DNA of 5,222 bases from Sedimentisphaerales bacterium (GTDB taxonomy: Bacteria > Planctomycetota > Phycisphaerae > Sedimentisphaerales > SM23-30). Where the stretch lies: assembly GCA_016932145.1 (NCBI GenBank), contig JAFGDI010000173.1, positions 1-5,222 of the forward strand, written 5' to 3'. A model generated the notes under the pieces. That model saw only the letters and a list, made by a program, of their open reading frames with translations, was not told the origin of the DNA and searched no databases. Of this stretch, positions 1 through 5,180 are shown piece by piece. Numbering within the stretch: the stretch's first letter is position 1; each line of letters opens with the position of its first letter. Both the position numbers and the translations under genes were made by a program.

Positions 1-413
1 GTTAGTGCCCCGGCAAAAGTGAGCGAGAAGCCCTCGCCATCTGTTATGTCATACCATTTATCATCATATTCAAAATCCAGAATTGAACTATGAGTATGGT
101 CTTCTAACTTGATTATCTCACCGCTATTGGAAAGATTACCCTCATAGCCGCTGAATATCTGGACTCCGTTGGCTACTGAGTAACGAGCAGCAAATGCAGA
201 GGCATTTTTCACCAGTAAGATATATTCACCACCAGCCAGTTGTGTACCGGCCGGGAAAGTATATGATATGCCCTTTGTAAAGGCAACATTAACCAGCGAA
301 AGTGTGCTTGTGCCAGTATTGACCAGCTCAAGATATTCATAATCTGAATTTTCATAAGCCGGGTCAGTCGAGTCCAGCGGGTGATACATCATTTCGGTTA
401 TCCGCAGATATTG
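1..413 (-). other. Lamin-tail domain 3 (LTD), cut by window edge
   Basis: Residues 1331-1467 and beyond. It has LRITEMMYHP (1333-1342), DYEYLELVNTGTSTLSLVNV (1354-1373), ISYTFPAGTQLAGGEYILLVKN (1379-1400) and SGEIIKLED (1427-1435). This is the most canonical LTD of the three. The ending DITDGEGFSLTF suggests the domain is almost complete where the window stops. Confidence 0.85.
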
Positions 414-3400
414 CTGGGTATTGCTGGGGCTGCCGGTATAGCTCTGGGTTGCGGCAATATTACCCTGCAAGTCTTTTATGGTTATGGTCTCGCCCCAGCT
501 TGACAAGTGGCCGCTGTAATTACCCTGTACAAACAGGTGTTCGCCGCCCTTAGGTGAGCTGGTCCTGCTTCTGAAGGCCAGAGCATTGGGTGTTATATGC
601 ATCTTGCCATTTGCCGGTATTACCGTTCCACCTGCGAAAGTATGGTCAACTGCCCCGGTAACGGTCCAGCCGCTTATGTCAGCGGCAAAGCTGTTGGGGT
701 TAAGTATCTCTATATATTCCTCGTCCTGATTCCAGGATGTGGGATTATAATCTATAGCCCCTATTTGCAAGGAGAACACTTCTGGCTGGGCATCTGGTAT
801 ATTAGCCGGGTCATCAGGCCAGGTTGTGCCATGCAGGTGGTTAACATACAAATGGGTACGCCGCACTGGCAAGTACGAGTTCTTGAGCAGATTCACACTT
901 GCCTGATATACAGGTGTGTATAGTTCCGGTGTCAATAAAGTCACCAGATCATCGACCTGCTTTTCCTGTAGCAATTCTGCTGTTGGTGTGCCCGGAGCCT
1001 GTAAGTGTGTGTCCATAAGGCTGCGCAGGCGTCTGACATACATCTCGCGTGCAGTCGGGTCAGCATAGATCGCATCAAAGAGCCTGTTCCATTGCAGGTC
1101 AGTTTTCTGATGTCGCTTACTGCCATAGAACGGGTGACTGGGCGACCGATTCAGGTCGTCAGGCCAGTCCTGGTCAGCGATAATGCCGGCTATGCCATGA
1201 TTTATACCATAGGTCAGGTCCTTGTCCCAGGGAATGAACATCCACTCGCCGGTGTTTTCTGTGTCCCGATAGAGGAAATAATTCTTATGGGTATGGTCAT
1301 TTTCATGGACCAGTGTACAGGCTGCCAGATATGATATTACTGCCGGTACATTTACATTGTCAAACAGGAAAATATTGCGGTTGGGATTGCCGGGGCATAT
1401 ACCCTCTCTTAATGCCGCTATATCACTATTGTCTTCATATAAACGACTTATTTTACGCAGAGGCTGTTCGTCTCTTTTATAATCCTGAAGGCCTTCTGTT
1501 TCAGGGTCGTCATCATAGCTCAGGTCGCTATATACCTTATAAAACGCTCCCCGGTCGTCCAGGCCTGTACGCCGCAGCAGATGGCGGTCTGGCTGTTCAA
1601 TGAATATACGAACACCCAGATAACTGTTATTCTGGATCACATGCAGCGGGAATACCTTACTGCACGCTACGCCGGCCTCTTCATAGATCGGGAATGACAG
1701 CAGCGGCCGCAAATAGGTCGGGTCATTGCCGTTTGTATTAAGGTTTATCTCATCAACCCGTTCATAAGCCGGGTCAAAACTGAAGTGGTAACCATCGTTG
1801 AACTGTATCTTGTTACCGCTGGTTGTATTGCCGCCGCGATGACGAATAAAGACATTGTCATAAAATTCGCCCAGATAATAAACCGAACATCTGGTACCGG
1901 TATCTGTGTTTGAGGCATAGACATCTTGTACGAAATACTGGAATACATTAATGTTGGTTTCTATTGTCGGGTCATTTATTATTGTACCGAAATAGCGGGG
2001 AGAGTTATCAGGCAAGAGATATTGCGGTACGCGGGTTGTCGCTCCGTTACTGTCTGTTGCTTCAACTGACCAGCGAACCATATCGCCGGCACTATAGGCA
2101 CTGGCAGGTATCACAGCCGAATATATGCCATCACCTGCGGTCTGGTCTGCTCCCTGGCCATCATCTGACATAGTAACCGTTGTCTCAGGGTTGAAACCTG
2201 TCAGGTAATTCATTACCACGGCGCTGACTGGCATATCTGTAGCTGTTACCTTTGCCGTTATGGTAAGGTTCTCATCTTCGCTTATTGCTTCTGGGTTCTC
2301 TGTTACTTCCAGAACTTGTGGCCCAAGCTCCATCTGGCCGGTACCATTCTTGATTCCCGGCGAGGCATTTTGAAAATAGGAATCTATATTGCTTACTAAA
2401 GATACAGTATGATCCTGCATTGCCGTTAATTGTGGCAGACAGAGAAAATCTGAACTTGATAACTTGTCGTTAAGGCCATGTATCGCCAGTATATTCTCGC
2501 CAACTTGCAGGTATTCTGTTACATCCTGACTGAGGACAAAATCTTCATAAACAACAGCATCTGGATCTGGCTGGTTAGCAATAGCTTTGCTATTCCAGGT
2601 TAGAGTTGCCGGGGCTGTGTCTGAAGCCGCTACTGGCATCCCGTTTATATAGGCAGCAAAGCCATCATCATATTTCATAGACAATGCCAGACTGTGCAAG
2701 CCGCTGAGGTCGTTAATAGTGAACGGTATGCGTATATATACTGAGCAGTTTTTATTGTGCATTGCACCAACATTAAGGCCCATTAGTGTGCTGTAGTCTT
2801 GCGCTCCCGGAGAGTGTTCATAGGCAACGCCGGTTGTTCCGCTGAGCCAGCCGGCAGGAGTGAAATCGGTTTGCACCCAGCTCAAGCCCAGAGCGTCACT
2901 GGTGGGTATGTAGGCATTGGCTGCTGCACCCGGCGTAACCAGAGTTACTTCCTCTGTTGGTCTTACATATGGGCTTGCCATTCCATACGATATGTCGCCA
3001 AACTGAGTTGGGTACTCATATTTATGCACTATGGTTTTGCCATCAGGTTTTACCAGGGCCAGAAAGCCCGGGTCGGATGATATGCTGAAATTAGTATGCA
3101 GGTTTTCACCTGGCACTTTGCGATTCTTGCCAGATGCAAATATGATGCAAAATTCCTCTGGGGCCAGAGTTATAGCTGGTATCTCCCATTCTTTCAGATC
3201 AGCAGCATCTGAGGTCAGATACCAGCCTTCCAGATCAATGGTCTCATCCGATACATTACATAATTCCAGCCAGTCAGATGAGTCATTGTCCTCATCTACT
3301 ATTTCATTAGCGGCAAGTGGATGTTTGGCAGTGTTAATTGCCAGAAATTCGCTTATAACGATCTTTGGTCCTTGTTTGGCCCAGTTGCCCGCTAAAACGG

Positions 3401-4403
3401 CAAAGTCGGTCAGGCTTATACCATTAGCCTGTCTGTCGGGGTCTGGGGTTGTTATTCGTGGGTTTAGCCATTCACCTGCAATTATCTCCAGGTCTTCCAG
3501 ATCAATCTGGCAGTCACTATTAACATCGCCTTGAGGGCATAGTGAATCGGTTATTATTATAGTGGTTGTGTCTGTGGTGCTGCCGTTTTCTGTTGTTGCA
3601 GACAATGACAAAACATACTTGCCTGTAACTGCCGGGAAGGTGATCTCAGGATTTATGGCATATCTGTCCGGCGAAAAAGTCAGGTCTGTTATATCTATGC
3701 CTGCCGGGGCACTTGCTAATTCCCATTCTATATTGGCGATCTTGCCATAACTCATGACAGTGGACTCCATTGTCATTTCAGCATCGCCGATGTACAGAAT
3801 TCTACTAATCCCGGCATCAACTACTGGTGGTAAGCCATCAGTAGTTGTGCCCACCAGCTCTATCTCAGCTATCTGCATTGAACCGGATGTTGATGACCTG
3901 GTATCGGGGAACATTACCATATAATGGTCATAATCGACGCTATTGTTGAATAATATGGGCTGGGTTTTAGTAAAACGGGGCATTGGTGTGGTCTGAGCCA
4001 TCTCGGTTATAGGACCACTATAGATCAGGCTGTATGTGCCATTTATGCCATCATTAGAACCATATAGCTCAAAACTTATCGGGTCTCTTTCAGTTGCATC
4101 ATTAGCTGTTGTGAAAGTCACTCCCACAACTATCCAGTCAGTTGGCTGAGGGGTTATTTTCAAGCCAGTTGATTCACCCTCTGCCTTAAAATGCAGATAT
4201 TTAGTACTGTCATTATTATCAATAGCGCAATATGGTGCTTCATTTGCGGGCCATTCACCGCTTCCGTCAGGTATGCCAACTACGGTATCGCCTGGAGCAG
4301 TAATGTCATAATCGGCCTTCAGTAAGGCAGGCGATGCAAAAATCAGCCCGGTTAATAGTAATGGTGTTAAGATAGAACGATAATTCATGCTTTGTGAGAA
4401 CAT
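1..4403 (-). CDS. Secreted multi-domain CotH-kinase / lamin-tail / dockerin protein, C-terminus beyond window
   Basis: The frame is open for 1,467 codons from ATG 4403 to the left edge. Reading it gives a signal peptide (1-30), discoidin-like domain (31-186), Ig/PKD-like domain (192-286), type I dockerin (289-343), LTD (347-476), beta-sandwich (505-661), Ig-like domain (695-798), CotH domain (815-1130) and two LTDs (1209-1324, 1331 to edge). CotH proteins are atypical protein kinases: Bacillus CotH phosphorylates spore-coat proteins. Planctomycete proteins of this layout are known only as predicted exported proteins, so the substrate is unknown. Export to the cell surface or periplasm is inferred from the signal peptide and the extracellular-type domains. 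ATG 4403 is chosen because GAGGGG lies five bases upstream. The ATG at 4388 has no comparable site. The gene stands alone here, with 819 bases of apparently non-coding DNA upstream. A C-terminal anchor or sorting signal, if any, is outside the window. Confidence 0.93.
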   Translation of the reverse strand, partial: MFSQSMNYRSILTPLLLTGLIFASPALLKADYDITAPGDTVVGIPDGSGEWPANEAPYCAIDNNDSTKYLHFKAEGESTGLKITPQPTDWIVVGVTFTTANDATERDPISFELYGSNDGINGTYSLIYSGPITEMAQTTPMPRFTKTQPILFNNSVDYDHYMVMFPDTRSSTSGSMQIAEIELVGTTTDGLPPVVDAGISRILYIGDAEMTMESTVMSYGKIANIEWELASAPAGIDITDLTFSPDRYAINPEITFPAVTGKYVLSLSATTENGSTTDTTTIIITDSLCPQGDVNSDCQIDLEDLEIIAGEWLNPRITTPDPDRQANGISLTDFAVLAGNWAKQGPKIVISEFLAINTAKHPLAANEIVDEDNDSSDWLELCNVSDETIDLEGWYLTSDAADLKEWEIPAITLAPEEFCIIFASGKNRKVPGENLHTNFSISSDPGFLALVKPDGKTIVHKYEYPTQFGDISYGMASPYVRPTEEVTLVTPGAAANAYIPTSDALGLSWVQTDFTPAGWLSGTTGVAYEHSPGAQDYSTLMGLNVGAMHNKNCSVYIRIPFTINDLSGLHSLALSMKYDDGFAAYINGMPVAASDTAPATLTWNSKAIANQPDPDAVVYEDFVLSQDVTEYLQVGENILAIHGLNDKLSSSDFLCLPQLTAMQDHTVSLVSNIDSYFQNASPGIKNGTGQMELGPQVLEVTENPEAISEDENLTITAKVTATDMPVSAVVMNYLTGFNPETTVTMSDDGQGADQTAGDGIYSAVIPASAYSAGDMVRWSVEATDSNGATTRVPQYLLPDNSPRYFGTIINDPTIETNINVFQYFVQDVYASNTDTGTRCSVYYLGEFYDNVFIRHRGGNTTSGNKIQFNDGYHFSFDPAYERVDEINLNTNGNDPTYLRPLLSFPIYEEAGVACSKVFPLHVIQNNSYLGVRIFIEQPDRHLLRRTGLDDRGAFYKVYSDLSYDDDPETEGLQDYKRDEQPLRKISRLYEDNSDIAALREGICPGNPNRNIFLFDNVNVPAVISYLAACTLVHENDHTHKNYFLYRDTENTGEWMFIPWDKDLTYGINHGIAGIIADQDWPDDLNRSPSHPFYGSKRHQKTDLQWNRLFDAIYADPTAREMYVRRLRSLMDTHLQAPGTPTAELLQEKQVDDLVTLLTPELYTPVYQASVNLLKNSYLPVRRTHLYVNHLHGTTWPDDPANIPDAQPEVFSLQIGAIDYNPTSWNQDEEYIEILNPNSFAADISGWTVTGAVDHTFAGGTVIPANGKMHITPNALAFRSRTSSPKGGEHLFVQGNYSGHLSSWGETITIKDLQGNIAATQSYTGSPSNTQQYLRITEMMYHPLDSTDPAYENSDYEYLELVNTGTSTLSLVNVAFTKGISYTFPAGTQLAGGEYILLVKNASAFAARYSVANGVQIFSGYEGNLSNSGEIIKLEDHTHSSILDFEYDDKWYDITDGEGFSLTFAGAL
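432..779 (-). other. Lamin-tail domain 2 (LTD)
   Basis: Residues 1209-1324. It opens VFSLQIGAIDYNP, followed by DEEYIEILNPNSFAADISGW (1227-1246), a FAGGTVIPANGKMHIT strand pair (1256-1271) and WGETITIKDLQGN (1303-1315). The (D/E)YIEI-x-NP core and the ISGW strand are standard LTD markers. It follows the CotH module after a roughly 80-residue helical-looking stretch. Confidence 0.82.
1014..1961 (-). other. CotH-type atypical kinase domain
   Basis: Residues 815-1130. Landmarks in order are FIRHRGGNTTSGNK (852-865, glycine-rich segment with Lys865), FNDGYHFSF (868-876), RVDEINLNTN (882-891), YLGVRIFIEQPDRHLLRR (928-945), HENDHTHKNYFLYRD (1033-1047) and WMFIPWDKDLTYG (1054-1066). Asp1036 with Asn1041, and Asp1060 with Asp1062, fit the conserved aspartates that coordinate metal and ATP in CotH kinases. 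The segments match the planctomycete/verrucomicrobial CotH subgroup rather than Bacillus CotH. The usual WD-x-D has Lys in the middle (WDKD), and the basic PKK-type patch after the glycine-rich loop is reduced to one Lys. Catalytic activity is plausible but unproven. Confidence 0.85.
2010..2321 (-). other. Ig-like domain preceding the CotH module
   Basis: Residues 695-798. It contains the repeated acidic-glycine turn MSDDGQGADQTAGDGIYSA (745-763), then VIPASAYSAGDMVRWSVEATDSNG. This looks like the 'choice-of-anchor X' type of Ig fold, whose Asp/Gly-rich loop often suggests calcium stabilisation. Family assignment is from recall of the motif. Confidence 0.55.
2421..2891 (-). other. Beta-sandwich (galactose-binding-like) domain between LTD1 and the CotH module
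   Basis: Residues 505-661. Visible strands include LSWVQTDFTPAGWLSGTTGVAYE (507-529), CSVYIRIPFTI (553-563), a YDDGFAAYINGMPV turn (578-591) and YLQVGENILAIHGLN (631-645). The DDG-x-AAYINGM pattern is typical of jelly-roll domains placed before CotH modules in planctomycete and verrucomicrobial proteins. It may bind carbohydrate; no specific ligand residues can be assigned by eye. Confidence 0.55.
2976..3365 (-). other. Lamin-tail domain 1 (LTD)
   Basis: Residues 347-476. The domain opens KIVISEFLAIN, has the diagnostic DWLELCNVSDETIDLEGWYL segment (377-396), then WEIPAITLAPEEFCIIFASG (406-425) and a closing GDISYGM. This order of strands is the classic bacterial LTD, an Ig-like fold common in exported proteins and often paired with CotH domains. 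Its role is probably adhesive or structural, by family inference. Confidence 0.85.
3375..3539 (-). other. Type I dockerin, internal, second calcium loop degenerate
   Basis: Residues 289-343. The first repeat has a complete EF-hand-like loop, GDVNSDCQIDLEDL, with Asp293, Asn295, Asp297, Asp301 and Asp304 at calcium-ligand positions, followed by helix EIIAGEWL. The second repeat keeps its helix (SLTDFAVLAGNW, 330-341), but the loop before it (PDRQANGI) lacks the acidic ligands except the closing Asp333. Cys289 and Cys298 flank the first loop and could form a disulfide. Dockerins bind cohesins in cellulosomes. In Planctomycetes they occur widely without recognisable cellulosomes, so a partner cannot be named. 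Confidence 0.8.
3546..3830 (-). other. Ig/PKD-like spacer domain
   Basis: Residues 192-286 begin PPVVDAG and end TTDTTTIIITD, with a central WEL strand (227-229) and a TGKYVLSLSATTENG segment (260-274). This is the usual pattern of a PKD or cadherin-like beta-sandwich used as an extracellular spacer, here placing the dockerin away from the N-terminal domain. The exact family cannot be fixed by eye. Confidence 0.5.
3846..4313 (-). other. N-terminal discoidin (F5/8 type C)-like beta-sandwich domain
   Basis: Residues 31-186 contain signatures familiar from planctomycete exported proteins. These are AIDNNDSTKYLHF near 60-72, VVGVTFTTANDATERDPISF near 92-111, FELYGSNDG near 111-119 and a closing MQIAEIELVG near 176-185. 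The pattern matches galactose-binding-like (discoidin) folds, which usually bind carbohydrate or surfaces. The fold is inferred from these motifs and the ligand is unknown. Confidence 0.6.
4314..4403 (-). other. Signal peptide of the CotH/LTD protein
   Basis: Residues 1-30 begin MFSQSMNYRS, with a short polar n-region carrying Arg9. A hydrophobic core follows (about residues 11-23, ILTPLLLTGLIFA), then a small-residue stretch ending ALLKA before the acidic DYDI. Sec export with signal peptidase I cleavage after Ala30 is the simplest reading; cleavage a few residues earlier is possible. There is no lipobox Cys and no twin arginine. Confidence 0.82.
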
Positions 4404-4462
4404 AGTAGCCCCTCAAATAGATAAAAATATATAAATGCTATTATTGTGAAATAAACAGGCAA
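4385..4462 (-). other. Possible 25-residue hydrophobic leader ORF overlapping the main start
   Basis: A TTG codon at 4462 sits eight bases after a GAGGAG (4476-4471) and opens a 25-codon frame reading LPVYFTIIAFIYFYLFEGLL, then CSHKA. It stops with TGA at 4387-4385, inside the main gene in a different frame, giving a 19-base overlap that would allow translational coupling. The peptide is strongly hydrophobic because the DNA is T-rich on this strand. A rare start codon and short length make chance likely. Confidence 0.12.
4409..4414 (-). promoter_or_regulatory. Shine-Dalgarno site deciding the CotH/LTD start
   Basis: GAGGGG on the minus strand lies five bases before ATG 4403. It favours that start over the in-frame ATG at 4388, which would be 20 bases away. 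Confidence 0.75.
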
Positions 4463-4476
4463 AAAACTCTCTCCTC

Positions 4477-4502
4477 ACCAGGCATTTTCAGAAATACCTG
4501 GT
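4477..4502 (-). other. Leader hairpin upstream of the CotH/LTD gene
   Basis: Arms ACCAGG (4477-4482) and CCTGGT (4497-4502) continue inward, past one C/A mismatch, as ATTT/AAAT around a TCAG loop. In the minus-strand transcript the hairpin is followed by GAGGAGAGAG and then six T residues (4466-4461). The ten-base gap makes it a poor classical terminator. An attenuator or mRNA-stability role is possible. Confidence 0.4.
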
Positions 4503-4508
4503 TGTTGC

Positions 4509-4530
4509 TCTGTGAATATATCTACACAGA
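4509..4530 (-). promoter_or_regulatory. Dyad in the leader: possible operator or RNA hairpin
   Basis: Perfect inverted repeat TCTGTG, ten bases, CACAGA. It lies about 25-46 bases after the predicted transcription start. It could be the binding site of a dimeric regulator or a small hairpin in the mRNA leader. The TGTG/CACA arms recall Crp/Fnr-type sites, but the spacing is two bases too long for the classical Crp site. Confidence 0.35.
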
Positions 4531-4561
4531 TCTCAACCTCGAAACGGGCATATTAATACCC

Positions 4562-4590
4562 TATATAGCATAATAGCATTAATCGGTGAA
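4562..4590 (-). promoter_or_regulatory. Candidate extended -10 promoter for the CotH/LTD gene
   Basis: On the minus strand TTCACC (4590-4585) is followed after 17 bases by TATATA (4567-4562), with TGC directly before it as in extended -10 promoters. Both hexamers match four of six sigma-70 consensus bases. Transcription would start near 4555, leaving a leader of about 150 bases. The region is AT-rich, so chance matches are common. Confidence 0.3.
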
Positions 4591-4685
4591 AAGTGGCTTT
4601 GAATTATCTTATTTTTTATACTATTCTTAACCTTTTTCTAATATTATCCTCAATGTAAAACAATAAAGACTAATCGGTGGCTTTG
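4580..4685. repeat. Two short direct repeats upstream of the promoter
   Basis: TAATCGGTG occurs at 4580-4588 and 4671-4679. GTGGCTTTG occurs at 4593-4601 and 4677-4685. In the right-hand copy the two motifs overlap; in the left they are four bases apart. The left copy overlaps the candidate -35 element. This could be a pair of regulator sites or a decayed local duplication. Confidence 0.35.
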
Positions 4686-4917
4686 GGAAGGAAAAATGTT
4701 ACAAAAAGACAATAGTTGGCGAAAGACAGATAGTCATCGCTTTTGCAGCTTTTGGTAATTATTATCTTGTGAATTACAGTCAGGTATGGTGGAACAAAGA
4801 CTTGTTCAGTTTTTACCCGGCGAAATTATCAATTCCATACCTTCTGAGAACGCTGAGCGTCCGCCTGGCTATGAACTGGCAAAAATAACAAATTACCAGT
4901 TGTATGGAAATAGATAA
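4667..4917 (+). pseudogene. Coding-like but broken stretch, unrecognised
   Basis: Two plus-strand frames read like protein but neither makes a normal gene. One frame has ATG 4696 behind GGGAAGGA and encodes 20 residues to TAA 4756. In the same frame it resumes to TAA 4915; from ATG 4786 this gives 43 residues (MVEQRLVQFLPGEIINSIPS, ENAERPPGYELAKITNYQLY, GNR). The other frame is open for 73 codons from 4667 to TAA 4886, but has no ATG until near its end; it includes YSQVWWNKDLFSFYPAKLSI. This may be a gene remnant with frameshifts, or chance. I recognise neither translation. Confidence 0.18.
4833..4909. other. Nested inverted repeats that could fold as a three-stem junction
   Basis: The outer arms TTCCATAC (4833-4840) and GTATGGAA (4902-4909) are perfect. 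Inside lie a small palindrome, ACGCTGAGCGT (4850-4860), and a second stem, AACTGG (4874-4879) with CCAGTT (4896-4901). The second stem ends exactly where the outer right arm begins, so the two could stack. The element spans 77 bases. A structured RNA or a cruciform is possible on either strand. It overlaps the broken coding-like stretch. Confidence 0.25.
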
Positions 4918-4963
4918 TGGTAACCGTTCACAGTGTTTACATAGATTGCAGAGTTGATTGTGA

Positions 4964-4978
4964 ACTAAATTGTTTAGT
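4964..4978. other. Small perfect hairpin
   Basis: ACTAAA and TTTAGT form a six-base stem around TTG. It directly abuts the inverted TGTGAAC half-repeat. It is AT-rich and weak, with no T-run that would make it a terminator. Confidence 0.3.
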
Positions 4979-4985
4979 AACAAGT

Positions 4986-5006
4986 AATAAGAAATAAGAA
5001 ATAAGG
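4986..5006. repeat. Three tandem copies of a heptamer
   Basis: AATAAGA, AATAAGA and AATAAGG stand head to tail, immediately before and overlapping the second GGTAAY-type repeat. This is a short purine-rich microsatellite-like tract that could vary in copy number by slippage. Confidence 0.6.
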
Positions 5007-5041
5007 TAATCGTTCACACCTGCTCGAAATACCTTGCCTAG

Positions 5042-5064
5042 GTAGGACAGGCATCTTGCCTGTC
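5042..5064. repeat. REP-like palindromic element, copy 1
   Basis: GTAG precedes a perfect hairpin with arms GACAGGCA (5046-5053) and TGCCTGTC (5057-5064) around TCT. The stem can extend with GGT (5041-5043) and ACC (5065-5067) past a two-base bulge. Farther out, TCGAAAT (5024-5030) and ATTTCGA (5071-5077) form an enclosing inverted repeat. It matches copy 2 at 21 of 23 positions. No T-run follows on either strand, so a terminator is not favoured. Confidence 0.65.
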
Positions 5065-5122
5065 ACCCAAATTTCGACGAAGTAGAAAACAAGGTTGGAA
5101 CAACAAGGGCATAAATATGCAA

Positions 5123-5180
5123 ACTATTATCTTACAGGGCGTGTTGCCCAATAGTAGGTCAGGCATCTTGCCTGACTATT
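5123..5180. other. Mutually exclusive stems around REP-like copy 2
   Basis: AATAGT (5150-5155) can pair either with ACTATT upstream (5123-5128) or with ACTATT downstream (5175-5180). The upstream pairing encloses a GGGC/GCCC hairpin (5137-5140 with 5146-5149). The downstream pairing competes with the base of the REP-like hairpin. This gives two alternative folds from short arms. Confidence 0.25.
5154..5176. repeat. REP-like palindromic element, copy 2
   Basis: Arms GTCAGGCA (5158-5165) and TGCCTGAC (5169-5176) around TCT, again preceded by GTAG. The two differences from copy 1 (A to T in the left arm, T to A in the right) are exactly opposite each other, so pairing is kept. It lies 112 bases after copy 1 in the same orientation. 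Confidence 0.65.

Larger units (their letters stand above)
4919..5018. repeat. 14-base direct repeat pair with an inverted half-copy between
   Basis: GGTAACCGTTCACA (4919-4932) and GGTAATCGTTCACA (5005-5018) match at 13 of 14 bases, 86 bases apart. An inverted copy of the distal half, TGTGAAC, lies at 4959-4965. The arrangement resembles repeated ends or binding sites of a small non-autonomous element. No flanking target duplication is evident. Confidence 0.45.

Noticed and set aside
941..1948. Minus-strand open frames at 941-1126 and 1745-1948
   Set aside because: They are in a different frame within the CotH coding region. The main frame at both places reads conserved CotH-module sequence without a break.
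597..3750. Plus-strand open frames at 597-923, 1005-1334, 1313-1603, 1964-2173, 2799-3080, 3031-3534 and 3562-3750
   Set aside because: All lie antisense to the continuous minus-strand frame, which reads as recognisable domains throughout. Their translations look like no family and they are shadows.
4386..4388. Alternative start ATG at 4388 for the large gene
   Set aside because: It is in frame, but the GAGGGG site is well spaced only for ATG 4403. The signal peptide works with either start, so the ribosome site decides.
4461..4502. Rho-independent terminator at the leader hairpin
   Set aside because: The T-run starts about ten bases after the stem, and the hairpin has an internal mismatch, so it does not fit the classical form.
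4833..4909. tRNA gene, because of the 77-base length and nested stems
   Set aside because: There is no T-loop GTTCGA-type motif, no plausible anticodon arm and no seven-base acceptor stem geometry.
5042..5176. CRISPR array or rho-independent terminators
   Set aside because: There are only two repeat copies, with an 89-base gap and no regular spacers. Neither hairpin is followed by a T-run on either strand, so terminators are also not supported.
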